The notes beneath the pieces were generated by a model, which was not told where the DNA came from, ran no database searches, and saw only the letters and a list, made by a program, of their open reading frames with translations. A stretch of DNA of 64,000 nt, taken from NCBI GenBank assembly GCA_041178325.1, contig JBEGVN010000014.1:33409-97408 (forward strand), written 5' to 3'. This document shows positions 1-9,003 of this stretch, piece by piece. Source of the stretch: UBA6136 sp041178325 (lineage in GTDB: Bacteria; Pseudomonadota; Gammaproteobacteria; Methylococcales; Methylococcaceae). Position numbers and translations under genes: made by a program. Each line of letters starts with the position of its first letter. The first letter of the stretch is position 1.

Positions 1-1650
1 GAAAAGGCAACAGGAAATGCTGGAAATTTATCAATAAAAGCCGGATCCTTAGTTATGGAGGGTGGTGGCGATCATGATAGATTGGCACTGGCTGGCTCAT
101 TTTCAAAAGGCGCGGGAGCGGCTGGTGATGTATGGATACGTGTGCGTGATGATGTGTTTCTTGATCGTTTTTCCTATATAGAATCTGTTGCTTTTGGCGC
201 TCCTCGCTCTGGAAGCGTAAGATTAAATATCGGGGGCGATCTGACTATCCGCAATGGGTCGCTCATATTATCTGAAGCGTTTAAGCCTTCGGATGGTTCT
301 GTCTCTTCTGGAGAGACTGGCGACATTAAGGTGTCGGCTGCTAGTATAAATATTATTCAGAGAGGCATTTTTGGATTTCCTTACCGCGTAGGATTTTTCA
401 GTCATAATGAAAACGACTCTGGCCGGATTGGTGGCATTGAGTTGCTGGCTAAGCATGATATAAACATTAGGGGGCCATACGCTGATTACTTAGACGCTAA
501 ATATAAGGGAATTGTCGGTGTGGTCTCAGAATCAGCGCTAAATACCGTGTCCACGAGTAACGGAGAGATCACTTTAAGGGCGGGGGGCAATATATCATTG
601 CGTGGTCACGGATCCGATATACCTAGGGAATCGCCAGGATACAATAGATTCGCAAATATCGGTTCCTACACAGGAATCTATTCATTTCTTGCAGGTGACT
701 CTGATTCATCGCCGCCTAGTATTGATATTTCATCGAATGGAAGTATTATAATGAATCAGTCGATAATTAGCACCTACGGCGTCATGAAAGACCCTGAAAA
801 GGTTCCCAGTGTAAGCATTAATGCTTTAGGCCGAATATCGCTTCACCGATCGGAGATATCAGACGCCATCTTAATTAATGAGTCTTCCAGACTAATTCCG
901 GGTGTTGGTGTCTCGTTATCAGGGGGGTCGATATTTGTTAACGACAGAAGCACTATATTTTCAAATATCCCGGGCCAAGGCATTAGTCTGGATGCATATA
1001 GGGATATATTTATAAGCTCGAAAACGGTTAACTCTAATTACGGCAGCAAAGAGGACGCACTCTATTCGCCTGATATTGTTCTTAATTATAATGGCACCCT
1101 TGGTTCCGGAAAGATATCGATTAACGCGGGTCAGAATTTAACTTTTTTTAATGTCTCCGCGGGGGCAATTAATGCTTTTAAAGGCTCCATGGAAGGTCAG
1201 GGCGCTGTTAAAGATAGTGCTTCATTGCGTCTGGACGCTTCCGCCGAGAGTATATTGTTGTCTCGAACTGATTTTGCTCTTGCTGTAAAAGGGAATGCGA
1301 GGGACTTGTCTAGTACTGATGTTACATTTAGCTCCCATGGGCTGCTTCCGCTTTTTAATGTGCTAAAGGGTCGATTCTATACAATGGAGGGTGGTCTTGA
1401 CCCCAATATAATTCCAAAGGTCCCGCATGGTTTTGATAATAAAATTACCATACAGAAGAATGGTAAAAATGACGAAAATGTATCCCTTAGCGGAACTCTT
1501 TTTGGTATCAGCGGAATGTTGGCGGAACTCAGGAAGCCGGCTTTTGGTTCTCGTATTGACTACGGGGCCTGCCAGACGCTAAGTAATGGTCAGCTATCCC
1601 TCTCAGGCAAGGGCGGACTTAGGGGTGACATGGGTTACTTATTGCATTAA
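1..1650 (+). CDS. filamentous haemagglutinin-like exoprotein, C-terminal part (5' partial)
   Basis: The frame is open from the first base, so the true start lies outside the window; 549 codons remain before TAA. The protein is a run of short, Gly/Asn/Ser-rich beta-strand repeats (GGDLTIRNGS, AGGNISLRG, SSNGSIIMN, LGRISLHRS), the pattern of the right-handed beta-helix of two-partner-secreted adhesins. The end (GACQTL...GKGGL) resembles the short Cys / GRGGLP tail common on haemagglutinin-domain exoproteins. The family is exported by a TpsB-type outer-membrane pore; none is visible here. Composition is clearly more A+T-rich than the genes to the right, which suggests transfer or relaxed selection. 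The family call is firm; the ligand is unknown. Confidence 0.75.
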   Translation, partial: EKATGNAGNLSIKAGSLVMEGGGDHDRLALAGSFSKGAGAAGDVWIRVRDDVFLDRFSYIESVAFGAPRSGSVRLNIGGDLTIRNGSLILSEAFKPSDGSVSSGETGDIKVSAASINIIQRGIFGFPYRVGFFSHNENDSGRIGGIELLAKHDINIRGPYADYLDAKYKGIVGVVSESALNTVSTSNGEITLRAGGNISLRGHGSDIPRESPGYNRFANIGSYTGIYSFLAGDSDSSPPSIDISSNGSIIMNQSIISTYGVMKDPEKVPSVSINALGRISLHRSEISDAILINESSRLIPGVGVSLSGGSIFVNDRSTIFSNIPGQGISLDAYRDIFISSKTVNSNYGSKEDALYSPDIVLNYNGTLGSGKISINAGQNLTFFNVSAGAINAFKGSMEGQGAVKDSASLRLDASAESILLSRTDFALAVKGNARDLSSTDVTFSSHGLLPLFNVLKGRFYTMEGGLDPNIIPKVPHGFDNKITIQKNGKNDENVSLSGTLFGISGMLAELRKPAFGSRIDYGACQTLSNGQLSLSGKGGLRGDMGYLLH

Positions 1651-1745
1651 CCCTACGCTATACAACATTCCCAAAATCGCTGAGGCGCTCACCTCCTCAA
1701 CTAAGGCAAGACCCTTCTGAAACGGTGTCGTATACCGTTGCAATC

Positions 1746-2756
1746 TCAGCTAGCCGACAACAAGTTTTCTCGTAGTTTTCGGATCACGGCTTCGATAAAA
1801 CCTTGCGGCAACTCCGCATCGACCGGAAGAAACCAGTCGTCCTCCCGCGCAAATGCCATGCACTTCACGGCATCCTTTTCGGTCATCAGAAGGGGTTTAC
1901 CTTTTGCAAAGGCCAAGTCCTTTGCTGTGTAGACATGATGGTCCGGAAAGGGGTGAGCCTCGATCTCAAGCCCGGCGGCTTCCAGTTGACGGAAAAACCG
2001 ATCTGGATTGCCAATGCCGGCCATCGCATGGATCTTCTGCCCCTTGAAGTGCTCCAGCGATCGTTTCATGCAATATTGGCGAAGATTGGTCAGTCTTGAA
2101 CCCCTGAGGCTCATGCGAACCCCCTCATCGGTCTCGCCGCCGTTATAGACGACGAAGTCCACTTGATCGAGTCGCTCGATGGGTTCTCTCAAGGGGCCCG
2201 CCGGGAGAAGATGGCCATTGCCAAACCCCCTGGTACCATCGACGACCGCAATCTCAAGATCTCGTTCCAGCTCATGGTGCTGAAGTCCATCATCGGCGAT
2301 CAGGATATCGACGCCATGGCGTGCGATGAGAGCATGTCCTGCATCGACTCGCTTGGGGAAAATAAAGACCGGGCATCCGGTTTTTCGCGCCATCATGACC
2401 GGTTCATCGCCTGCGATTCTCGGCGAGGTATTGATGGTGACCTCCATGGGGCGACGCGGTGTGATGCCTCCATATCCGCGACTGAGAATGCCCGGTCGGT
2501 AGCCGCGCTCCTTGAGTCGCTGAGCCAGCCAGATCGTCAAGGGAGTTTTGCCGGTGCCACCCACCGTGATATTGCCGACGACGATGACAGGGACAGGGAG
2601 CGCACGCGATGCGATGCGACCAGTTTCATAGGCTTCCCGGACCAAACCGACGCCCTGACCATAGGCTTTGCCGAAAGGAATCAGGAGCGGATTGGGTTGA
2701 TCGCGTTCGTACCAGAGGTGCTGGGTCAGTCGTTGTACCCATTGGTGGACGTACAT
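1746..2756 (-). CDS. lpxK: tetraacyldisaccharide 4'-kinase LpxK
   Basis: Phosphorylates the 4' position of the tetraacyldisaccharide 1-phosphate to make lipid IVA, a late step of lipid A synthesis at the cytoplasmic face of the inner membrane. The 336 residues match the usual length. A P-loop, GNITVGGTGKTP, sits at residues 61-72 after the N-terminal membrane-associating helix, and the LpxK signature segments ILSRGYGG, GDEP and IADDGLQH follow. The ATG is preceded by a GAGG at about 10 nt. It converges on the adhesin fragment and diverges from the GST gene, and no msbA, kdsB or ycaR-type neighbour is present, so the usual lpxK cluster is broken up here. Confidence 0.95.
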   Translation of the reverse strand: MYVHQWVQRLTQHLWYERDQPNPLLIPFGKAYGQGVGLVREAYETGRIASRALPVPVIVVGNITVGGTGKTPLTIWLAQRLKERGYRPGILSRGYGGITPRRPMEVTINTSPRIAGDEPVMMARKTGCPVFIFPKRVDAGHALIARHGVDILIADDGLQHHELERDLEIAVVDGTRGFGNGHLLPAGPLREPIERLDQVDFVVYNGGETDEGVRMSLRGSRLTNLRQYCMKRSLEHFKGQKIHAMAGIGNPDRFFRQLEAAGLEIEAHPFPDHHVYTAKDLAFAKGKPLLMTEKDAVKCMAFAREDDWFLPVDAELPQGFIEAVIRKLRENLLSAS

Positions 2757-2845
2757 GGGGTAATTGCCTCTACAATGTTTTCAGAACACCGCCTCCGGCG
2801 GTTGCTGATTGGGACCGGATCCCCATCTTCCTCATGGAGTGCTGG

Positions 2846-3457
2846 ATGAAACTCTACTATACCCCTGGCGCCTGTTCCATGGCGGCCCATATCGTCGCTG
2901 AAGAAGAAGGCATTACGCTTGACTGCGTGAAGGTTGATCTTGCGACCCATCTCACCGAGGCCGGCGAAGATTTTCGACACATCAATCCCAAGGGCTATGT
3001 ACCGGCCCTGGAACTCGATGATGGCGGCATCCTGACGGAGAATGTGGCGATTCTTCTTTACCTTGCTCACAAGAAACCGCGTGCCGGAATAGCACCGCCC
3101 ATGGGTGATCCCGCCTGGTTCCGGGCTGTTGAGTGGTTGACCTATGTGGCGACCGAAATGCATCAGGGGTTTGCCCCCCTGTGGACCCGCAACCTCCCGG
3201 ATGCTTCACGAAAGGTTTTGGTTGAAAAGCTCAGCAAGAAACTGGATTTTCTGGAGACCCACCTACGGGAGAATCCTTATCTTTTGCCTGGAGGCTATTC
3301 GGTGGCCGATGCCTATCTTTTTGTGGTCCTGAACTGGGCTGAGATGGTGCGTTTTGACCTTAATCCCTGGCCCTCGGTGCGAAGCTACCGCGCTATCGTC
3401 GGTGACCGACCCGCGGTTCGTCAGGTCTTGAGGGCCGAGGGGCTCAGGGGCGCCTGA
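2846..3457 (+). CDS. beta-class glutathione S-transferase
   Basis: Cytosolic transferase that conjugates or reduces substrates with glutathione. The 203-residue protein begins with the GstA-like thioredoxin-fold segment MKLYYTPGACS, and Cys10 is the catalytic cysteine typical of bacterial beta-class enzymes. NPKGYVPAL supplies the cis-proline, ENVAILLYLA follows, and the all-helical C-terminal domain carries the N-capping segment YSVADAYLF. The start at 2846 is chosen because GGAG lies 6 nt upstream; ATG 2834 is an in-frame alternative. The 3' end overlaps the convergent FUSC gene by 37 bp. The physiological substrate cannot be read from the sequence. Confidence 0.9.
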   Translation: MKLYYTPGACSMAAHIVAEEEGITLDCVKVDLATHLTEAGEDFRHINPKGYVPALELDDGGILTENVAILLYLAHKKPRAGIAPPMGDPAWFRAVEWLTYVATEMHQGFAPLWTRNLPDASRKVLVEKLSKKLDFLETHLRENPYLLPGGYSVADAYLFVVLNWAEMVRFDLNPWPSVRSYRAIVGDRPAVRQVLRAEGLRGA

Positions 3458-5661
3458 AGTTCTTTTGATCCAGAGGATCGCGTGCTGCTGTCGATGAGCT
3501 GACGAATCGTCAACAAGGCGCGAACATGCTTGCGTTCAAGATCAAGGAGGGCGTCGATATAGCGTCTTTCCTCCTTACTGACGTGTTTGAAGGCTTCAAG
3601 GGCCTCAAAACGCATGGTGAGGTGGGATAGTTGATCCTCAAGATCAATGACGCAAGCCGTGGGCTGCTTGAGGTTCAGGGCCTTTAGCTGAGCGTCATAC
3701 TCTTCTGCATACGCTCTTTTAAGAGGGGTTTGCACTTCAGCCAGCACGGTTTTTCCGATCGAGGTCCGGCGCTCGAGAAATAGCCGGTGTCGACTTTCAA
3801 TGATCTTCGAGAGATAGGTCATCGCCTGGATCAGGGCACTGGTATCGCTGACGATCTGCCGGGCCTTGGGCTGGCTGGATCCAGGTTCCATCCGGGCGAA
3901 ATCCAGAAAATAGACCGCATCCTTGAGGTTGCTGTCCATCATGCGAAGTGTGCTGACGGAAAGCTCGAGATTAAGATCAGATACTTCGGGATTCTTTCTG
4001 AGATTGTCCCGAATCTGGGTCAGTGTCTGAATCACCCGAAGACGTGCCATATCAACAGATTTGGCGGGCCAGAGAAAATAATCCACCACGCCCATGACGG
4101 AAATCCCAAGCAGTATCCCGAGCACCCGATACCACCCGGTTCCAAGGTAAGTCCCCGGCTCAAACTCTGCAAAGACAATCATGGAGAAGGCAAGACCGAT
4201 CTGAAGTCCGGCATAACTGAGCCTTGGGCTGGATGCCGCGGCCCAGGCACAGATCAGGAAGAAGGGGGCGAGCGTCACCAAAAGTCCGGCAATCGTATCG
4301 GACAGGGGTTGACCCAAAATCAGCCAAAGGTAACCCAGCAAGGCACCGAGAAGGGCGCCGAGGATGCGCATGATCGATTTTCGAAGATCCGCCCCGAGGG
4401 TGGTGTCTGCCACAATGATTGTGGTGAGGATTGCGGTATCCACCTCGCCAGCATTCATGCTGATGACCAGTAGCGTCACGATGGCGCAAGCAATGGCCAC
4501 CTTGAGGGACCAAAGCAGTATGGGGCGATTCTCGTTCCAGTAGGCATTGGCGCACCAAAAGGGCCAGAGGCCCTCGTTTTCAGTGGGAGCGACCGGAGCA
4601 AGGGGCAGGGGATCCCCCTCATAGACGCAGATCAGGCTATCCAGGAGCCGATCGACGGATAAATAGAGCCGAACCAAGAGGGGGTTCATTTCGGTGGAAG
4701 CGATAACCGATGGGGGATCGATGGGACCTTTGGGTCGATGTTTCCCGTGGCTTTCAAAAATCAACTGGATAGATTCAAGTCGGGCCTTGATGGTCACTAT
4801 CAGCGCTAACTCATCTGCTTTAAATGGCTCAGGCGGGTCAGCATCGATCCAAAGTCTTTGAAGATCCGTCAGGCCACTCGCGAGATTGTCGAGCTCCATC
4901 ACGGCTTCCACCCAATACCCCTTGCGCTCTTTGAATCTGGGATGATCCCGGATGGTATCGTCGAGATGCTTCAAGGTGTCGGCGGTCCAGCCTGCGGTAT
5001 GCCTGGCTTTCTGAATGCGAGGGTTGGGAAGGCTCCCCGGGTCAAGACGAGAGAGGGCTTCGAGCAGCGTCAAGGTTTCCCCAAGTCGCGAACGGATCCG
5101 TTCCCTGAAGACGTCCAGCGCCGATTGTGGCCATAGCACATAGGCTATCAGTGAGGTAGCCAGCACGATGGCTCCGCCCATGATCAGGAGGGTCCATAAG
5201 GCATTATCCACAGCGCCGACTGGATTCCCGGTGTTGTAGAGCACCAGGCTGCCAAAAAAAATGGGGACAATATTCGGAAGGCGCGACTTTCTGGCATGGA
5301 ACATCATCAGAACGATGAGACTGATGGCAAAGGGATAACGAAACCATCCCTGATCCTGGCAGAGGAGAATCGTGGCAAGACTCGTGATGACGGCCACCAC
5401 AACCAGCTGACTCATCAGCTTCATGGCGTCGAAGGCCATGCGCGAGGTCAGGATCATCTGAGGCAGCAAGATGGCCAGAAAGAATGCGATGACTCGGGTC
5501 GAGGGCATCCGGGTCGAAACGTCCAGAATGGCAAAGAGGAACAGGATGACGAAGATGCGCTGGGCCGTGCGTCGTTGGAGGGGGTTAAGGGTCAGTTCCT
5601 GACGAAGGAATTCCGACGGCCTCATGCCGTAGCAGAGGTTCTCAATGAGGTTTGAGAACAT
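3421..5661 (-). CDS. mdtO: MdtO-like FUSC-family inner-membrane efflux component
   Basis: Inner-membrane subunit of an aromatic-acid or drug efflux pump of the fusaric acid resistance (FUSC) type. The 746 residues form two halves, each with a cluster of membrane helices (about residues 30-180 and 385-530) followed by a soluble helical domain, as in E. coli MdtO/AaeB (about 650-680 residues). It begins 21 bp after the stop of the HlyD-type adaptor, with AAGG in the gap, and is third in the order ytcA-mdtN-mdtO, the same as in the E. coli mdtNOP locus. The last 37 bp overlap the convergent GST gene. The subfamily rests mainly on gene order; YccS- or AaeB-type function is possible. Confidence 0.82.
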   Translation of the reverse strand: MFSNLIENLCYGMRPSEFLRQELTLNPLQRRTAQRIFVILFLFAILDVSTRMPSTRVIAFFLAILLPQMILTSRMAFDAMKLMSQLVVVAVITSLATILLCQDQGWFRYPFAISLIVLMMFHARKSRLPNIVPIFFGSLVLYNTGNPVGAVDNALWTLLIMGGAIVLATSLIAYVLWPQSALDVFRERIRSRLGETLTLLEALSRLDPGSLPNPRIQKARHTAGWTADTLKHLDDTIRDHPRFKERKGYWVEAVMELDNLASGLTDLQRLWIDADPPEPFKADELALIVTIKARLESIQLIFESHGKHRPKGPIDPPSVIASTEMNPLLVRLYLSVDRLLDSLICVYEGDPLPLAPVAPTENEGLWPFWCANAYWNENRPILLWSLKVAIACAIVTLLVISMNAGEVDTAILTTIIVADTTLGADLRKSIMRILGALLGALLGYLWLILGQPLSDTIAGLLVTLAPFFLICAWAAASSPRLSYAGLQIGLAFSMIVFAEFEPGTYLGTGWYRVLGILLGISVMGVVDYFLWPAKSVDMARLRVIQTLTQIRDNLRKNPEVSDLNLELSVSTLRMMDSNLKDAVYFLDFARMEPGSSQPKARQIVSDTSALIQAMTYLSKIIESRHRLFLERRTSIGKTVLAEVQTPLKRAYAEEYDAQLKALNLKQPTACVIDLEDQLSHLTMRFEALEAFKHVSKEERRYIDALLDLERKHVRALLTIRQLIDSSTRSSGSKELQAPLSPSALKT

Positions 5662-5682
5662 GATCGAAGCTGACCTTGTCTG

Positions 5683-6807
5683 CTAGCGTGGAGGCACAAT
5701 GCCGATGGTGGTAAAGGCGCTCATGCCCATCCGGAAGGGATGCTCGGGATCCCGGTCGATCAGCTTGATCCGGACCGGAAATCGTGCGGCCAGCATAACC
5801 CAGTTCAAGGTCCGCTGGACCTCCTGCAGGCCATCTTTGACTTTCACGTTGTCAGGGTAATTTGCCCAGGAAATTCCCTGTACCTCCCCTTTGAAATGCC
5901 GCCCGGGATAAGCTGCCAGAAAGACATCGACGGGGAACCCAGGCTGAATGTAGCGAAGATAGGTTTCCTTGTAATCGGCCATGACATACCAGGTGGTATC
6001 GTCCACCAGCGCAAAGAGTTTTTGGCCCTCCGCCACATACTGGCCGACCTGGGTATTGAGGTTGGTGACCCAGCCATCAAAAGGCGCCTTGACCGTACAG
6101 TACTCCACATTGAGCTGGGCCTGACGCAGCTTGGCTTGTGCTGACTCGATCCGCGCATAGGCATTTCCGGTCTGGGCAAGTTTGGCGACGGCGGTATTGC
6201 GGGACTGGTTGGAGACTTCGAGGGTCTCGCGGGCTGCAGCAACCTTGGCCTGAGCATCACGCACAGAAGCTTCGGCCGATTTCCAGTCGGCTTCTGCCTG
6301 GCGCACCTGATTGTGGGTGACGAAGGCCTCCGCTTCGAGCGGCTGGATTCGCTTGAGGTAGGAGAGGGCATACTCAGCCTTCGCCGATAGACGGGTCACT
6401 TCAGCCTCCTGGGCTGCAAGATTGTTCTGGGTTTCGCGAATATGCGCTTCCGCTCCCCGTACCCCGGCAATCTGTCCCGTGACTTCCTGTTCTGCAAGAT
6501 GCAATTCGGCTTCAGCCTGTTGCATGGCCGCTTCATAGGGCCTTGCATCGATGGCATAAAGAAGATCCCCCTGATGGACAAACTGGTTGTCCTGAATGGC
6601 AAGTGTTGCGATTCGCCCTGAGACGTGCTGGATCACAATATCCACCGTATTGGCGCGGACCATGGCATCGTTGGTTCGGGGATGGACCAGGTTAAGCCGC
6701 CAAACGCCGGCACCGACGACGAGCGCTAGGGCAATGATCCCGCGGCTAACCCAAAGGCCGGCCTTTTGAGGATTTTGGCGAATCCGATCGCGAAGCATCT
6801 CAAGCAT
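5683..6807 (-). CDS. mdtN: MdtN-like HlyD-family periplasmic adaptor
   Basis: Membrane-fusion protein linking an inner-membrane pump to an outer-membrane channel. It has one N-terminal membrane helix (about residues 22-38), a lipoyl-like half-motif around GRIATLAIQDNQFVHQGDLLY, a long Gln/Ala/Glu-rich coiled-coil hairpin (about 90-215), the second lipoyl half at YCTVKAPFDGWV and a beta-barrel domain with YVMADYKETYL. Length (374) suits MdtN/EmrA/AaeA. It lies 6 bp after ytcA and 21 bp before mdtO. The second ATG, three codons in (6798), has the better-spaced AAGGA and may be the real start. The adaptor family is certain; the partner assignment follows from the operon. Confidence 0.88.
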   Translation of the reverse strand: MLEMLRDRIRQNPQKAGLWVSRGIIALALVVGAGVWRLNLVHPRTNDAMVRANTVDIVIQHVSGRIATLAIQDNQFVHQGDLLYAIDARPYEAAMQQAEAELHLAEQEVTGQIAGVRGAEAHIRETQNNLAAQEAEVTRLSAKAEYALSYLKRIQPLEAEAFVTHNQVRQAEADWKSAEASVRDAQAKVAAARETLEVSNQSRNTAVAKLAQTGNAYARIESAQAKLRQAQLNVEYCTVKAPFDGWVTNLNTQVGQYVAEGQKLFALVDDTTWYVMADYKETYLRYIQPGFPVDVFLAAYPGRHFKGEVQGISWANYPDNVKVKDGLQEVQRTLNWVMLAARFPVRIKLIDRDPEHPFRMGMSAFTTIGIVPPR

Positions 6808-6813
6808 CCTTCG

Positions 6814-7089
6814 TTACCATGGAAAGGCGGTAAGCCACGCTATGAAGGTGATGAGGGCCCAAAGTGCCGGATAGACCACGATTGTGGGCTGTAGGCTTTC
6901 TGAAAGACCCAGCCATTTGAAAAAGACCTGAGCCATCACCGTTAGAGGAAGTGCTGCGACCATGACAATGATCCAGGGCGGCCAGAACGAGCCTTGAAGC
7001 GAAACGAGGGGATCACAGCCTGACAAGGGCAGTGCAAGGAGGCTGGTCAAAGACCATCGCCAATGAGAGAGGGTTTGCAGATTCGACAT
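6814..7089 (-). CDS. ytcA: YtcA-family small membrane lipoprotein
   Basis: A 91-residue protein with a lipobox-like LPLSGC at residues 20-25, a Trp/Pro segment (FWPPWI) and two hydrophobic helices (about 38-55 and 70-88). This build matches E. coli YtcA, encoded just upstream of mdtN in mdtNOP. Here too it is the first gene, 6 bp before the adaptor, so it is probably a small accessory subunit of the FUSC pump; its biochemical role is unknown. It diverges from the outer-membrane channel gene across a 127-bp gap that must hold both promoters. Confidence 0.8.
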   Translation of the reverse strand: MSNLQTLSHWRWSLTSLLALPLSGCDPLVSLQGSFWPPWIIVMVAALPLTVMAQVFFKWLGLSESLQPTIVVYPALWALITFIAWLTAFPW

Positions 7090-7216
7090 GGGTCAGTCAT
7101 CGATCAAGTTGCCTACAATATACCGGAGTTCGCTCCTACTGAACTTTGCGTATAAGGATTGGCGGGGCCTTCGCTGATGTTTTTTTGCGCCTTGCCTGTG
7201 TGACGATCACCAGTCC

Positions 7217-8779
7217 ATGCTATTTTTCAAATTTTGCCCCATTGCCCGATCCATGCTGCCCCCTCACTATCGAATGTATCTGGCCACCTTAATGGGTATT
7301 CTGCTGGCCGGTTGCATGACGAAAGGCGACTCGCCAAGGATCGACGAAACCTACGACCCGATGAGGCAGGTTCCGGTCAATCATTTCGAGAACTGGAAGC
7401 CTTCGACAGAGACGGTATCCGGAGCAGCCGATATCCGGACCTCTTCGGTCATTCCAGCCGCGCCCGCGGGCTTCACCCGGGGTAAAGTCCACGACCTTGT
7501 GGAACTTGTTGATCTTGGCCTTCGATCCAATCCTACGACCAAAAAAAGCTGGGAAGAGGCACGGTCCGCAGCTTCTGGGCTCGGGATTGCTGAAAGTGCC
7601 TGGTTGCCGGCGCTGACGGCACAGTTCACCGGCGGTTACTGGAGGTACCCCTTTCCGGCCCCTGCGACCGCGATCGGCCTCGCTGGGAATTCGGTGAATC
7701 CCAACCTCCATTTGAGCTGGACCTTGTTTGACCGCACCCGCCCGGCCGAAATTGATCGGGCGACCCAGCAGCTGCTGGCCATGAATCTCTCCTTGAATCG
7801 CAATCACCAGGAGGTGATGTATCAGATTCAGCAGAGCTTTTATGGACTGATTGCAGCGAGGGCTAAAGTGATTGCGGCTGAAGCCACCTTAAAGCAGAGC
7901 ACCCGGAATGCAGATTCTGTCCGGGCCCAGCTTGAGAAGGGCTTGGCCACGCAACCTGAATATCTCATGGCCGTCCAGGATCAGGCGAAAGCTGCCTACG
8001 AACTTCAGACGACGCGCGGGTCGGTCATGGAAAAAGAGGCAGAACTCGCTGAGCATCTGGGGATGCGTCCCGATCAGAATCTTGACACTGTGACGCTGGA
8101 TTCACAGGACCTGCCAGCTGATTCGGAGCGATCAGCCGATGAAATCATTGATGCGGCGCTTGAAAATCGTCCAGATTTGGGCGCGAAGCTAGCGTCTTTA
8201 CGTGCCCGGGATGCCGAAATCAGAAAAGCTGAGGCCAATTATTGGCCACAACTGCTGGTGGCCGGTGATGCCGGGATGAAGCTTTGGAACTATTACAACG
8301 CGGAACAGAATGTTGCTCAGGTTGGCTATCAGCCGGTCCACACCACGCAGCCGGTTGTTGACGGTTATCTCCAGATGAACTGGAATCTGTTTCAGGGGTT
8401 TTCCGGCGTCAATGCGGTCGGGGAAGCTGAAGCCAAGCGTAACGCGGCGCAGGCAGAGTATGAGATGCTTCAACTCAAGATCATGAAAGAGATCTGGAAG
8501 GCCTACGCTGAATTCAAGACCTCGGTGCGCAAGCGTGAATTTGCCGTCGCGATGCTGAAAGCTTCGGAAAAGGCCTACGAGGGCGCCCAAAAATCCTACG
8601 AACAGGGAGTCATTACCGTGATTTCGCTGATTCTGGCAGAACGGAATCTCGCCCAGGCGCGCTATACCGAAATCGACAGCAAATCCTCATTGCTGATTGC
8701 GGCTGCATCGCTGGTCTACGCCAGCGGATCAGACGGTCAGGCCACAATGGCCCCTTCAAACACCGGGGTTTCCCGCTAG
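7217..8779 (+). CDS. mdtP: MdtP-like outer-membrane efflux lipoprotein (TolC/NodT family)
   Basis: Outer-membrane channel for the divergent YtcA-MdtN-MdtO pump. The 520-residue product has a signal segment ending in the lipobox LLAGC, two OEP-type repeats rich in long amphipathic helices (about residues 85-290 and 305-500), and the usual family tail with QGVITVISLILAERNLAQA. Several starts are possible: ATG 7217, 7253 and 7274. Only the last gives a compact lipoprotein signal (MYLATLMGILLAGC), but none has a good ribosome binding site. In E. coli mdtP sits downstream of mdtO in the same operon; here it is divergent, so regulation from the shared intergenic region is likely. Confidence 0.8.
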   Translation: MLFFKFCPIARSMLPPHYRMYLATLMGILLAGCMTKGDSPRIDETYDPMRQVPVNHFENWKPSTETVSGAADIRTSSVIPAAPAGFTRGKVHDLVELVDLGLRSNPTTKKSWEEARSAASGLGIAESAWLPALTAQFTGGYWRYPFPAPATAIGLAGNSVNPNLHLSWTLFDRTRPAEIDRATQQLLAMNLSLNRNHQEVMYQIQQSFYGLIAARAKVIAAEATLKQSTRNADSVRAQLEKGLATQPEYLMAVQDQAKAAYELQTTRGSVMEKEAELAEHLGMRPDQNLDTVTLDSQDLPADSERSADEIIDAALENRPDLGAKLASLRARDAEIRKAEANYWPQLLVAGDAGMKLWNYYNAEQNVAQVGYQPVHTTQPVVDGYLQMNWNLFQGFSGVNAVGEAEAKRNAAQAEYEMLQLKIMKEIWKAYAEFKTSVRKREFAVAMLKASEKAYEGAQKSYEQGVITVISLILAERNLAQARYTEIDSKSSLLIAAASLVYASGSDGQATMAPSNTGVSR

Positions 8780-8815
8780 TTGGCGGGAAAGGCCGGAGCC
8801 AAGGCTCCGACCTTT
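8769..8815. terminator. two overlapping hairpins at the mdtP stop, probable bidirectional terminator
   Basis: The first hairpin pairs TTTCCCGC (8769-8776) with GCGGGAAA (8783-8790) and holds the mdtP TAG in its loop. The second pairs AAAGG.CGGAGCC (8788-8800) with GGCTCCG.CCTTT (8803-8815), with one mismatch. The A and T runs on either side allow termination from both directions, serving mdtP on the plus strand and the 34-residue gene on the minus strand. The AAA at 8788-8790 is shared, so the stems compete at their edges. Confidence 0.6.
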
Positions 8816-8826
8816 ATCCGCAAGTT

Positions 8827-8931
8827 TCAGGCGAGAACGAGACCGGCCAGGCCAAAGGCCAGAATCCAACCAAACGCCATCGAAAAGCCCCAGAGGAGCC
8901 CATCCAAGAGGTTACCGAACGTGCGTGACAT
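8827..8931 (-). CDS. 34-residue single-pass membrane protein
   Basis: A short gene with unusually good start signals: AGGAGA stands about 5 nt before the ATG. The product begins MSRTFGNLLDGLLWG and continues as one Phe/Leu/Gly/Ala-rich hydrophobic helix to the end (about residues 12-34), so it is probably a single-pass inner-membrane peptide with a short N-terminal cytoplasmic segment. It follows the tlpA-like gene by 72 bp in the same direction and is closed by the hairpins at 8769-8815, so it may be the last cistron of the dsbD-tlpA operon. I do not recognise a family; small subunits of respiratory or transport complexes look similar, but nothing here names a partner. Confidence 0.65.
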   Translation of the reverse strand: MSRTFGNLLDGLLWGFSMAFGWILAFGLAGLVLA

Positions 8932-9003
8932 CGTGTTCTCCTGTCAGTAAAAGGAGTTTCCACTATGGTCAAGCGGTACAGCCCTGTCAAACAGAAGAGA
9001 GGT

